Made by a program: the position numbers and the translations under genes. This document shows positions 1-8,522 of a stretch of DNA of 60,283 bases, piece after piece (the stretch's first letter is position 1; every line of letters begins with the position of its first letter). The DNA is from Succinivibrio sp. (GTDB taxonomy: Bacteria > Pseudomonadota > Gammaproteobacteria > Enterobacterales > Succinivibrionaceae). The notes below the pieces were generated by a model. The model saw nothing but the letters and a program-made list of their open reading frames with translations, had not been told where the DNA came from and made no database searches. The stretch spans positions 1-60,283 of the forward strand of contig JAFUGP010000113.1 of the NCBI GenBank assembly GCA_017469335.1, read 5' to 3'.

Positions 1-980
1 AAACTCACGTGATGGGCTTTTAAATTCTCCAAGAGCAAGCTGGGAGTACCGCCGCCCGAGAGATACCAGTAGTTGTCAAAGCCCTCCTCGGGCGCGGCGA
101 GGAATGAAAGTACCGACCAGGGGTTGTAGAGTGTCTGTCCATCTTCATCCAGGGTAAAGCGGTAGCCGTCATAACGGGTCTTGAGGCGGGAGTAGACATC
201 CTCCACCGTCATATCCAGCACGGCGGCGGCGTTCTCCACATAAGGGTGAAAGTAGCGGTGCACTTCTTCCTCGGTGAAACCTACCAGCTCAGCCGAGCCC
301 TTGGTGAGCGTCAGCTCTTTGAGGTTGTTGAAGACCGAAAACAGGCTGACGTGGGCAATCCTGGTGATGCCGGTGACGAAGATAAAACGGAAGCTCTCTT
401 TGCATTTCTTGAGCGAAGCAAAAAAATTGTTGATGACACCCACTATCGCCTCTCTCATGACGGGATCATCCAGATGATGGGTGATGGGAGCATCGTATTC
501 ATCGACCAACAGGACGAGTGAGGAGATGGGAACCTTGTCACAGGCACGCTCTAGCACTAAACCCGGTGCCATGAAATCTCCTCTGGCATCCAGAGGGCTA
601 ACCTCAGCAGTATCTATCATGAGATCCGTTATGCGCTGGGAGAGCATGGCAGAGAGTTTGTCTGCATTCAGGTCAGCGTACTGTGAGAAATCCAGATGTA
701 GCACTTTGTAGGTCTTATCCTCATGCCAGAGCTTCTCGAGGGCCAACCCCTCAAAGGCATCAAGGCCTTTGGAGAACAGTGTCTCAAAGGTGGAGACCAA
801 CATTGACTTGCCAAAACGCTTGGGACGGGAGAGAAAGTGCGGCGCTCTGCTTACCGCTATCTGGTACACGAGAGCGGTCTTGTCGACATAGATTTGATCA
901 GCTGTGCGTATTTCGGAGAAACTCCCCGCGGCCAGTGGCAAACGGGCCAGCTCGGTTGAAGAAAACAGTGCAGCGCCCAT
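1..980 (-). CDS. AAA-ATPase-like / PD-(D/E)XK-type protein, 3' end outside the window
   Basis: An open frame starts at ATG 980 (GAGG eight bases upstream) and runs off the left edge, so about 326 residues are visible and the C-terminus is missing. The visible part matches the AAA-ATPase_like family (often paired with a C-terminal PDDEXK_9 nuclease-like domain): an entry segment with YVDKT near residue 31, a degenerate Walker A RPKRFGKS at 52-59, a Walker B-like LLVDEYDAP, and FVTGITRIAHVSLFS. The same domain order is seen in the complete gene at 27530-29155. Cellular role is not established for the family. It is transcribed divergently from the ATPase gene at 1286. Confidence 0.85.
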   Translation of the reverse strand, partial: MGAALFSSTELARLPLAAGSFSEIRTADQIYVDKTALVYQIAVSRAPHFLSRPKRFGKSMLVSTFETLFSKGLDAFEGLALEKLWHEDKTYKVLHLDFSQYADLNADKLSAMLSQRITDLMIDTAEVSPLDARGDFMAPGLVLERACDKVPISSLVLLVDEYDAPITHHLDDPVMREAIVGVINNFFASLKKCKESFRFIFVTGITRIAHVSLFSVFNNLKELTLTKGSAELVGFTEEEVHRYFHPYVENAAAVLDMTVEDVYSRLKTRYDGYRFTLDEDGQTLYNPWSVLSFLAAPEEGFDNYWYLSGGGTPSLLLENLKAHHVS

Positions 981-1285
981 AGTAGGTCCTCGGTAAGGTT
1001 CAGGCTCTGATCAATTCTAGCTCAATCGCGCCGTCAACGTAATCACGCCGGTGCTGGAACTTAATTCAAATTTACGCTGCACAGCAGTATCTCCTCGCCT
1101 AAATGTTCCCCGACTATATCGGACGACATGGTAAGCAATGCGTACATTGCATTATACAGTATGACTATCATATTGTCCAGTATACTGGACAAAATTATGG
1201 ATCAATGTAAAGTATAGTCTATAATATAGGTAATGCCGGGATTGCCCGGGCCTAAATTTGCGAACAAACAGATTGTTATGAAGCA
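981..1285. other. Divergent intergenic regulatory region
   Basis: This 305-bp gap separates two divergent ATPase genes and is AT-rich from about 1130. It holds an inverted repeat GCAATG-cgta-CATTGC (1135-1150), a perfect 20-bp palindrome (1173-1192), and a TATAAT at 1220-1225 that could be the -10 of the rightward gene (a TTATGG at 1195-1200 lies 19 bp upstream). A second short repeat around GCCCGGGC lies near 1244-1251. I see no gene here. Confidence 0.6.
1173..1192. promoter_or_regulatory. Perfect 20-bp palindrome, likely operator
   Basis: TTGTCCAGTATACTGGACAA reads the same on both strands. It lies about 28 bp upstream of a TATAAT and 93 bp upstream of the start of the ATPase gene at 1286. 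A perfect palindrome of this size next to a promoter is typical of a dimeric repressor or activator site; which protein binds is unknown. Confidence 0.65.
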
Positions 1286-2665
1286 ATGAACCACGAGTTA
1301 CTCAAAGAAGTTATTCAGGGGCAGCAGGAAGTGATAAAAAAAGCTCAGATTGTGCCCCGGGACCACCGTTTCAATCCTGAGGCTAACTACGTGCTGTGCG
1401 GGATCAGAAGGGCAGGCAAATCCACGCTCCTTTATCAGCGGGTTCGTGAACTGGTAGCCTCAGGCTGCAAGTGGGAGCAGATCATTTTTGTGAACTTTGA
1501 GGATGATCGCCTCCTGGGCTTTGACCGGACGGATTTTGACGATCTGCTCTGCCTGCCCGCAGAGCTTGGTGTGGAACAGGCCTATTTCTTTTTTGATGAG
1601 ATCCAGAACATCCCCGGGTGGGAGAGATTCGCGCGCCGCCTGGCCGATCGCCACGAGAGAGTATTCATTACCGGCAGCAATGCCGCCATGCTCAGCACGG
1701 AGATAGCCTCTGCCTTAGGCGGGCGCTACCTGATAAGAAAGGTGTGGCCTTACAGTTTTGTTGAGTATCTTCAGGCCGCCGGTATGACTGAGGTGCTGAA
1801 CTTATGGACCTCCGCGGGGGTGCTCTCTGAGTCGGCACAGGGCAGGATACAGCGCGCTCTCCTCTCTATCCTCTATTCAGGCTCCTTACCGGAAATCCTC
1901 CGGCAAACCGATCACCGAGAATACCTGCACAGCCTGCTTCAGAGGGTGTTGTTAGGTGACGTGGTCTTAAGGCATCAGATCAGGCAGCCGCAGGCCATAC
2001 GCTATCTGGCAGGTAAAATCGCCGAGGCGGTGGGGCGGGAGCTCTCCTACACACGTCTGCATAATTTGTTGAACACCCTGGGACTTAAACTTAGCAAAGA
2101 AACGGTAATTGACTATGTATCGTACTGTCTGGATGCCTGTGTGCTGTTTAAAGTGACCAACTTCTACTCTGCCTTGGCCGAACGCGAAGGCAATCCCAAA
2201 TACTATTTTGAGGATAACGGTCTTTTGGGGCTGTTCCTGCACCGTAAAGAGGGCATGTTGCTGGAGAACCTGGTGGGAATTGCCCTGTACAGATGTCATG
2301 GTGCCGATCTGTATTTTGTGCGTTCGGCGCGAGCAGGCTTCAAGGTTGATTTTTATGTGCCCTCTGAGGGGCTCGCGGTACAGGTGAGCTGGATGCTTGA
2401 GGAGGACAATTTAGCGCGGGAGCTCGGCGGTCTGGTCAAGCTCAAGCGGGCAGTGCCTGAGCTTAAGCGTGCCGTCGTGGTGACCTGCGAGGAGGAGAGA
2501 GTGCTTCAGGCAGGTGAGCTGCAGGTCGAGGTGCTGCCGGCCTGGAAGTTTCTGCTGCACATAGAGAGCGAGTCTGCCGGGGCTGCTGAGAATACTAAGC
2601 CCCCTGAGTTGTCACAGCTAACTGCGCTGGAAGAGATAGCATACAAATCCATAGACAACGCCTAG
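1286..2665 (+). CDS. AAA_14/DUF4143-type ATP-binding protein
   Basis: A 459-residue protein of the large AAA_14 + DUF4143 ATPase family. Visible signatures are Walker A GIRRAGKST (residues 39-47), Walker B YFFFDEIQ, the sensor-like VFITGSNAAML, the LGGRY segment, and a C-terminal DUF4143 half with YYFEDNGLLGLFL and KVDFYVP, the latter resembling a PD-(D/E)XK-like core. Family members are widespread in gut bacteria and archaea but their cellular role is not settled. The start is ATG 1286; no strong Shine-Dalgarno is visible, and an ATG at 1278 stops after three codons. The last ~30 residues are low-complexity. A perfect palindrome lies upstream. Confidence 0.85.
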   Translation: MNHELLKEVIQGQQEVIKKAQIVPRDHRFNPEANYVLCGIRRAGKSTLLYQRVRELVASGCKWEQIIFVNFEDDRLLGFDRTDFDDLLCLPAELGVEQAYFFFDEIQNIPGWERFARRLADRHERVFITGSNAAMLSTEIASALGGRYLIRKVWPYSFVEYLQAAGMTEVLNLWTSAGVLSESAQGRIQRALLSILYSGSLPEILRQTDHREYLHSLLQRVLLGDVVLRHQIRQPQAIRYLAGKIAEAVGRELSYTRLHNLLNTLGLKLSKETVIDYVSYCLDACVLFKVTNFYSALAEREGNPKYYFEDNGLLGLFLHRKEGMLLENLVGIALYRCHGADLYFVRSARAGFKVDFYVPSEGLAVQVSWMLEEDNLARELGGLVKLKRAVPELKRAVVVTCEEERVLQAGELQVEVLPAWKFLLHIESESAGAAENTKPPELSQLTALEEIAYKSIDNA

Positions 2666-2688
2666 GACCGCGGCACAGGCAGCGGTCC
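2665..2688 (+). repeat. Hairpin after the ATPase gene
   Basis: GGACCGC (2665-2671) and GCGGTCC (2682-2688) form a 7-bp stem with a 10-nt loop that begins on the last base of the ATPase stop codon. There is no T-tract, so it is a weak terminator candidate at best. Confidence 0.45.
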
Positions 2689-2736
2689 AGACGGTGGCCC
2701 GGATACCCCCCGGGGCAGCGTAAATGACGCACTGTG

Positions 2737-2776
2737 ATCTTGACACGTCAAGATGGCGTCCTTTTTGTGATAAAAT
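2737..2776 (+). promoter_or_regulatory. rpsO promoter region with inverted repeat
   Basis: An extended -10, TGA-TAAAAT (2768-2776), lies about 75 bp before rpsO. A TTGACA (2740-2745) is 25 bp upstream of it, too far for a normal -35, and sits inside a perfect inverted repeat ATCTTGA-cacg-TCAAGAT (2737-2754). The layout suggests an extended -10 promoter with an upstream hairpin or operator. Confidence 0.5.
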
Positions 2777-2849
2777 CCACGCCGTTTCTTTCTGAGTTTG
2801 TGATTGGAAGGAAAACATTTACTGGTCATCACAAAAGGAGCAATTGGAA

Positions 2850-3119
2850 ATGTCTTTAAGTACTGAACAGAAAGCGAAAATTGTGGCTGAGTTCGGCCGT
2901 AACCCCCAGGATACCGGTTACACCGAGGTTCAGATTGCACTGCTAACCGCAAGGATCACCGATTTACAGCCTCATTTTGAGACTCACAAGAAGGATCACC
3001 ACAGTCGCCGCGGTCTGCTGCGCCTGGTGGCTCAGCGCCGCAAGCTGCTTGATTACTTAAAAGCCAACGATCAGGCCCGTTATCAGGCCATCGTTGAGAA
3101 ATTGAAGCTCCGCCGCTAG
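2850..3119 (+). CDS. rpsO: 30S ribosomal protein S15
   Basis: An 89-residue primary rRNA-binding protein of the small subunit platform, the same length as E. coli S15. The sequence has the expected [18 protein letters not shown] start, the [16 protein letters not shown] segment, and the HHSRRGLL and RKLLDYLK motifs. I chose ATG 2850, preceded by AAGGAG (2835-2840), over the in-frame TTG 2844 because it gives the family length. It lies directly upstream of pnp, the conserved enterobacterial arrangement; in E. coli S15 represses its own translation and the rpsO-pnp transcript is processed between the genes. Confidence 0.97.
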   Translation: MSLSTEQKAKIVAEFGRNPQDTGYTEVQIALLTARITDLQPHFETHKKDHHSRRGLLRLVAQRRKLLDYLKANDQARYQAIVEKLKLRR

Positions 3120-3191
3120 TAATAGCGGCTGGCTGTGGGCGGCTTTGGTCGCCCGAATTTAATTTCAAAAGCTCACAGGGCAGGGCTTAAG

Positions 3192-3214
3192 GCCCGGTCA
3201 GGCGGGCTTTTTTT
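3192..3214 (+). terminator. Intrinsic terminator between rpsO and pnp
   Basis: GCCCG (3192-3196) pairs with CGGGC (3203-3207) and is followed by seven T. An attenuating terminator between rpsO and pnp is also known in E. coli. A second small hairpin, GGGCG/CGCCC, lies just upstream at 3137-3154. Confidence 0.75.
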
Positions 3215-3275
3215 ATGGATATCCGCTGTGGAGAGCTGCTCAGATGAGGCGGATTAGAAGATTGGAGTCATGTAG

Positions 3276-5462
3276 ATGAATTTAAAACCGATTATCCATA
3301 CTTTCCAGTATGGCCGGCATACCGTAACTTTGGAGACCGGCGCCATCGGCCGGCAAACCGATTCGGCGGTGATGGCCTCCATGGACGACACCACGGTGTT
3401 CGCCACGGTGGTGTGCAACAAGAAAGATGAGTTGGAGGGTCGTGATTTCTTCCCGCTGACGGTGAATTATCAGGAGAAATCCTACGCCGCTGGCCGCATC
3501 CCGGTGAGCTTCTTTCGCCGTGAGGGCCGGGCCACCGAGGGTGAGACCTTAATCTCCCGCCTCATTGACCGCCCGCTGCGCCCGCTCTTCCCCGACGGTT
3601 TCGTCAACGAGGTGCAGGTGGTGGTGACGGTGATGTCCGCTAACCCGGAGATCCCCACCGACATCATCTCCATGATCGCCGCCTCCGCGGCCATGGCCTC
3701 CTCCGGTCTGCCCTGGAACGGCCCCATGGCCGCCGCCCGCGTGGGCTACATCAACGGCGAGTATGTGCTAAACCCGTTGAGCTCCGAGCTCAAACAGTCC
3801 GATCTCGATCTGGTGGTGGCCGGCACCGAGAAGGCCGTGGTAATGGTGGAGTCCGAGGCCAACATCCTGCCTGAGGCGGTGATGTTAGGCGCCGTGATGT
3901 ACGGCCACGAGCAGCAGCAGAGCGTCATCTCCGAGATCAAGACCTTCGCGCAGAAGGCCAACCGCCCGGTGTGGGACTGGCACAAGCCCGAGGGCGATCA
4001 GGAACTTGCCAACGCCGTCAAGGGCAGTTCCGAGGTGGCCATCGGCGAGGCCTACCGCATTGTCGATAAGCTGGAGCGTCAGCAGAAGTTAGAGGAGATC
4101 AAGACCCAGGTAACCGAGAAGCTGACCGCCCTGAAGCCTGAGTGGGCCGAGAAGCAAAATGAGATAGGCAAGCTCTTCTTTGAGACCGAGCGCACCATCG
4201 TGCGCGATCGTATCCTGGCAGGCGAAAAGCGCATCGACGGCCGCGAGAGACGCATGATAAGGCCCATTACCATCGCCACCGGCATTTTGCCGCGCACCCA
4301 CGGCTCGGCGCTGTTCACCCGCGGTGAGACGCAGTCCATCGGCACCTGTACTTTGGGCTCTGAGCGTGACGCCCAGACCTTTGAGGACATGTCCGGGGTA
4401 CGCACCGACCGCTTTATCCTCCATTACAACTTCCCGCCCTACTGCGTAGGCGAGACCGGCATCATGGGCTCGCCCAAGCGTCGTGAGATAGGCCACGGGC
4501 GCCTGGCCAAGCGCGCGCTGCGCGCCGTGCTGCCGCCTTTGGAGCAGTTCCCGTATTCCATCCGCGTGGTCTCGGACATCACCGAGTCCAACGGCTCCTC
4601 TTCCATGGCCTCGGTGTGCAGCGGCTCGCTGGCCCTGTTTGACGCCGGTGTGCCCTGCAAGGCCCCGGTGGCCGGCATTGCCATGGGCCTGGTGAAGGAA
4701 GGCGACAAGGTGGCCATCCTCACAGACATCATGGGCGATGAGGATCATTTGGGCGACATGGACTTTAAGGTGGCCGGTACCCGCGAGGGCGTGACCGCGC
4801 TGCAGATGGACATCAAGACCGACGGCATTACCCGCGAGATCATGCAGGAGGCGCTGACCGATGCTCACGCCGCCCGCATCCATCTGCTCAACGTGATGCA
4901 GAAGGCTCTGCCGGCCCCGCGCGAGGAACTTTCGCCCTTCGCTCCGCGGGTGGTCACCATCAAGGTACCGGTGGACAAGGTAAAAGACGTCATCGGCAAG
5001 GGCGGTGCCAACGTGCGCGGCATTCAGGCCAGCACCAACTCCCAGATTGACATCGAGGACGACGGTACCGTGAAGATCTCAGCAGGCTCCGAGGCCTCGG
5101 CCAAGGCGGCGGTCAAGCAGATTGAGGATCTCTTGGTCGACGTGGAGGTCGGCAAGGACTATGAGGGCAAGGTGGTGCGCATCGCCGAGTTCGGCGCCTT
5201 CGTGAACATCCTCCCGGGCCGTGACGGTCTGGTGCACGTCTCGCAGATTGCCGAGGAGCGTGTGGAGAACGTGGGCGATTACCTTAGGGTAGGCGATACC
5301 GTCAAGGTGCGCGTGCTCGACATCGACAACACCGGCCGCATCCGCCTCTCCATCAAGGCCTTAGCCGCTCAGCAGGGTGCCTCCCGTCGCCACGAGGAGA
5401 CCGAGGTCCCCGACTACGACGGCGAGGACGGCTTCCCCAGCCGCGACGAGGAGCAGGCCTAA
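3276..5462 (+). CDS. pnp: Polynucleotide phosphorylase
   Basis: A 728-residue 3'-5' phosphorolytic exoribonuclease of the RNA degradosome, close to the 711 residues of E. coli PNPase. Two RNase PH-like cores are visible (the first with [13 protein letters not shown], the second with [11 protein letters not shown] and [15 protein letters not shown]). A KH domain follows with the GXXG loop [11 protein letters not shown], then a C-terminal S1 domain with [26 protein letters not shown]. The tail is acidic. The start is ATG 3276 after GGAG. The leader carries the terminator at 3192-3214, so expression probably depends on read-through from rpsO or on a promoter in the gap. Confidence 0.98.
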   Translation: MNLKPIIHTFQYGRHTVTLETGAIGRQTDSAVMASMDDTTVFATVVCNKKDELEGRDFFPLTVNYQEKSYAAGRIPVSFFRREGRATEGETLISRLIDRPLRPLFPDGFVNEVQVVVTVMSANPEIPTDIISMIAASAAMASSGLPWNGPMAAARVGYINGEYVLNPLSSELKQSDLDLVVAGTEKAVVMVESEANILPEAVMLGAVMYGHEQQQSVISEIKTFAQKANRPVWDWHKPEGDQELANAVKGSSEVAIGEAYRIVDKLERQQKLEEIKTQVTEKLTALKPEWAEKQNEIGKLFFETERTIVRDRILAGEKRIDGRERRMIRPITIATGILPRTHGSALFTRGETQSIGTCTLGSERDAQTFEDMSGVRTDRFILHYNFPPYCVGETGIMGSPKRREIGHGRLAKRALRAVLPPLEQFPYSIRVVSDITESNGSSSMASVCSGSLALFDAGVPCKAPVAGIAMGLVKEGDKVAILTDIMGDEDHLGDMDFKVAGTREGVTALQMDIKTDGITREIMQEALTDAHAARIHLLNVMQKALPAPREELSPFAPRVVTIKVPVDKVKDVIGKGGANVRGIQASTNSQIDIEDDGTVKISAGSEASAKAAVKQIEDLLVDVEVGKDYEGKVVRIAEFGAFVNILPGRDGLVHVSQIAEERVENVGDYLRVGDTVKVRVLDIDNTGRIRLSIKALAAQQGASRRHEETEVPDYDGEDGFPSRDEEQA

Positions 5463-5509
5463 GCCTAAACCTTCAAGCCGCGCCGCTGGGCGCGGTCTGA
5501 CAGCAGAAG

Positions 5510-5543
5510 AACCGCTCAGAGCGCAGGCCCTGGGCGGTTTTTT
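5510..5543 (+). terminator. Terminator after pnp
   Basis: AACCGC (5510-5515) pairs with GCGGTT (5534-5539), followed by a T-run. It sits 48 bp after the pnp stop codon. Confidence 0.7.
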
Positions 5544-5650
5544 GTGCCTGTGGCTATGGTATCTGTTGCTGACAGTTGTCCTGCCCGGGAGGTGGGCGCC
5601 TCCTTTGCCTTAGTGCCCCTGCCCTCAAGCCGCAGCTGCTGCTAGGGTCT

Positions 5651-5680
5651 AGGTCCGGGCCAAGGTCCGGGCCAAGGTCA
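5651..5680. repeat. Tandem 12-bp direct repeat
   Basis: The unit aggtccgggcca occurs twice without a gap (5651-5662 and 5663-5674), followed by the first six bases of a third copy with one change. It lies in the non-coding gap downstream of pnp. Confidence 0.7.
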
Positions 5681-5776
5681 GGACCCTGGCCGGAGCCCCG
5701 AGCGTGGCAGCACTCTGAGCCATAATCATGCCTCTGCGATCAGGTCGCGGGCAGCCGGCAACCCGGGCTTTGGCAG

Positions 5777-5813
5777 TGCCATTAGGGGACGCGTGCCAGT
5801 CCCCTGTATGGCA
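5777..5813. repeat. Two-part hairpin
   Basis: TGCCAT (5777-5782) pairs with ATGGCA (5808-5813) and, inside it, AGGGGAC (5784-5790) pairs with GTCCCCT (5799-5805) around an 8-nt loop. The resulting 13-bp interrupted stem has no T-tract, so it is more like a REP-type element or RNA structure than a terminator. Confidence 0.6.
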
Positions 5814-6198
5814 ATACGTATGATTATGCTTGGAAAACAGCACTGCTTGCGTTGAAAGTTTGATGCTCTTAACAAATTATTTGGCTTGGTGGATGCTACA
5901 CTGAGCCCACGAATTCAAGATACCTAAAAAGCGCCTGATAACTCCCCTGCCTGCCTTTTAGAGCCCTTACCTAAAAAAGAGCTCACAGGCTGAGGATGAC
6001 GGGGAGATTTATTACCAAAGGTGCTGCGGGGAGTAACCCCGGGTCTTCATAAAGCCGAGCCTTAAGGCGTCAGAGCGCAGACAGAAGAGTCCATACCGGT
6101 ATCGACCATTAAGAACTACAGCAAAACTACAGCAACATGAGGGGTGCCGTGCCTGGGCGCACGGTGGCTTGTGTGCTTATTTTTGCTTAAGGTTTATC

Positions 6199-8244
6199 AT
6201 GATATCTCTCAAAAAAATCGCCATTTCCTATTTAAAGCCCCTGGTGGTGGTGCCGCTGTGCCTTGCCTCGGGAAACCTCAACGCGGCCAGCACCACTCCC
6301 AATGTCACCGCACCGGCGCAGGCGCTCATCACCGGCAACGCGCAGACCAATGTCAAACGCGAGGCCTTCAAGGAGGCCCGTGAACTGGCCAAGGCAGGGG
6401 ACATCGCCTCGGTCAACGCCTACAAGCGCGGCAGACTCAAGGACTATCCGCTCAATATCTGGTTGGATTACTACTACCTCTCGAGCAACCCCACCTTGGG
6501 CAACTACGAGAGCGCCCTGAAGTTCATCCGCTCGGGGCAGCACAAGGAATTAGGGCAGCTCCTGGCCGATAAGTACGTCGATTTCCTGGCCGACAAAGGA
6601 CAGTTCAAGAAGATCCGGCAGATCTATGAGGCTGCCCCCTATCCGCAGGATGATAAGGGCGGCAAGAAAGCCACCATCCGCAAGTGCCGCTATCATGAGG
6701 CCGCCTGGCATACCGGGCAGGGCAGCGGGGACGCGGTGGCTTTTGCCCACGCGCTCTACAGCGATTTAAAGTCCTACCCCGACAAGTGCGCGGGTCTTAT
6801 CTCACTGTGGAAGACCAAGGGCTACCTCACCAACAAAATCAAGCTGGAGAAATACGAGAAGGCCTATGTGACCCGCCGTTATGAGGCCCTGACGGGCTCT
6901 TTGGGCACTGAACTTGCCCGTCAGCCGCACTACCAGGGACTTATCGAGCGGGCCAAAAAACTCTACAAAGACCCCGCAAGCCTGTTTACCGCCTCGGGAG
7001 TGAGCGGACGCGGCGCCGGGCATGACGCGGCCGTGCTGGCCTTCAAGCGCCTGGCTAACTTAGATGGCAGTGCTGCCTCGGAGCGCTACGATGAGTTTGT
7101 GCATAAGGTGCGCCCGAGCGAGGCCGAGCGCATGGAGGTGCTGCAGACCATCTCCGGCAGCCTGCTGGGGCGGCAGTCAAGTCAGGCCGATCTGGCCTGG
7201 GTGGATCAGCGGCTCCCCGCGGCCATGTGGACCGAGGAGCTCAAGGAGAAAAGGCTGCGCCGGGCTATCTGGTACGCGCAGTGGGATAAGGTCAGCGCGC
7301 TGCTCAACACCATGCCCAAGAGCCTGCAGAACGAGGTCAACTGGAAGTACTGGAAGGGCCGCGCGCTCATGGCCACCGGGCACAGCTCCCAGGGCCGCGC
7401 CATCATGGCGGAGGTCGCCCGTGACCGCAGTTTCTTTGGCTTTTTGGCCGCGCAGGATTTAGGCGACAGGCTGCCCTTTAATCACCGCCATCTTGACCCC
7501 GCGGTCAAGTGGACGGACAAGCTCTCCCACCATGCGGCGGTACAGCGCTTTTTTGAGCTCTACGCCATGGGCGACAAGAACGCCGACATCGAGTGGCGGG
7601 AGCTGGTCAACCATGCCTCCGATGATGTGGCCATGCTGATGGGGGAGTGGGCGCTGAGTACCTCCAACACCACCTACGCCATCCAGACGGCCATCTCCGG
7701 CGGGCGCTGGGACGCGCTCAACTACCGTTTCCCCTATCCTTATCTGGATCTCTACCGCAAGTACTCCAGACAGCAGCAGGTGCCGCTCTCCTTCCTCTAC
7801 GGCATTTCCCGTCAGGAGAGCATGATGCAGCCCTGGGTGAAATCTCCGGCCGGCGCGGTGGGACTGATGCAGCTCATGCCGGGTACGGCGCAGTTGGTCT
7901 CCAAGAAGAACCACTGGCAGTACAAGGGGGTGAGCGATCTGCTGATCCCGGAGAACAATATCCGCTTGGGCAGCGCCTATCTGCGCAACATGCTCGATAA
8001 GTTCGGCAACAACCGTGTGCTGGCGGCGGCCGCCTACAACGCCGGGCCCAACCGCATCTTCCAATGGGCCTCCAAGGACGGCTTAAAACGCGACGCGGCG
8101 GTCTACATCGAGAATATCCCCTTCCAGGAAACGCGCAAGTACGTGCAGAACGTGCTGCTGTATGATGCCATCTACAGCAAGCTCATTGAGGGTACCGAGC
8201 AAAAGACGGTGCTCAAAAACAACGAGCTGGCGTTTAACTATTAG
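6199..8244 (+). CDS. slt: Soluble lytic murein transglycosylase (Slt70-like)
   Basis: A 681-residue periplasmic enzyme that cleaves peptidoglycan glycan strands to form 1,6-anhydro-muropeptides. The start is ATG 6199 with AAGG six bases upstream; it gives a signal peptide (positive MISLKKIA start, hydrophobic LVVVPLCLASG, cleavage likely after NLNA). The long middle is the helical superhelix of the Slt family. The C-terminal SLT domain contains GISRQESMM, where E540 is the expected catalytic glutamate, followed by AGAVGLMQLMPGTA and the AYNAGPNR motif. Overall length and order match E. coli Slt (645 residues). Confidence 0.93.
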   Translation: MISLKKIAISYLKPLVVVPLCLASGNLNAASTTPNVTAPAQALITGNAQTNVKREAFKEARELAKAGDIASVNAYKRGRLKDYPLNIWLDYYYLSSNPTLGNYESALKFIRSGQHKELGQLLADKYVDFLADKGQFKKIRQIYEAAPYPQDDKGGKKATIRKCRYHEAAWHTGQGSGDAVAFAHALYSDLKSYPDKCAGLISLWKTKGYLTNKIKLEKYEKAYVTRRYEALTGSLGTELARQPHYQGLIERAKKLYKDPASLFTASGVSGRGAGHDAAVLAFKRLANLDGSAASERYDEFVHKVRPSEAERMEVLQTISGSLLGRQSSQADLAWVDQRLPAAMWTEELKEKRLRRAIWYAQWDKVSALLNTMPKSLQNEVNWKYWKGRALMATGHSSQGRAIMAEVARDRSFFGFLAAQDLGDRLPFNHRHLDPAVKWTDKLSHHAAVQRFFELYAMGDKNADIEWRELVNHASDDVAMLMGEWALSTSNTTYAIQTAISGGRWDALNYRFPYPYLDLYRKYSRQQQVPLSFLYGISRQESMMQPWVKSPAGAVGLMQLMPGTAQLVSKKNHWQYKGVSDLLIPENNIRLGSAYLRNMLDKFGNNRVLAAAAYNAGPNRIFQWASKDGLKRDAAVYIENIPFQETRKYVQNVLLYDAIYSKLIEGTEQKTVLKNNELAFNY

Positions 8245-8262
8245 CGCAGGTACGCACCGCGC

Positions 8263-8321
8263 CGCCCCTTAGATTTAGGGGCGCAGGATTGGGTACAATT
8301 AAGGGGCAGCTGAGGCTGCCC
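8263..8321. repeat. Two hairpins after slt
   Basis: CGCCCCT (8263-8269) with AGGGGCG (8277-8283), and GGGCAGC (8304-8310) with GCTGCCC (8315-8321) around a TGAG loop. Neither has a clear T-tract. TACAAT lies between them, so a promoter for the downstream gene is possible. Confidence 0.5.
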
Positions 8322-8522
8322 TTGCCGTTTTCAGGGCGCCTTATCAAGACGATGATCAGGGCACTGTCAGGTGGTGCCGCCACGGTATCTGAGCTGCCGT
8401 GGGGAGATAGTGCCGCAACTGTGACAGGTACCTGCACCAGGACGAGAATAACAAGAGCGTTGAGAGTACCCACAGATGTCAGAGGTGCTCTTATTGACTG
8501 AAAAAGCGCCGGCGGAGTTTAC

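Larger units (their letters stand above)
5463..6198. other. Long intergenic region between pnp and slt
   Basis: I see no supported gene in these 736 bp. Contents from left to right: the pnp terminator; a tandem 12-bp repeat aggtccgggcca (5651-5674) followed by a partial third unit; a composite hairpin at 5777-5813; promoter-like boxes TTGAAA (5852-5857) with AATTAT 17 bp later and TGC-TACACT (5894-5902); a small hairpin CGGGG-agtaa-CCCCG near 6030; and a palindrome ATACCGGTAT (6093-6102). The slt mRNA leader could be around 300 nt if the promoter-like boxes are used. Confidence 0.5.

Noticed and set aside
4089-4883. 264-codon antisense frame opposite pnp, and similar long frames opposite pgm, gltA, thrS and FeoB
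   Set aside because: All are shadows of conserved genes, with atypical composition and no ribosome-binding site.
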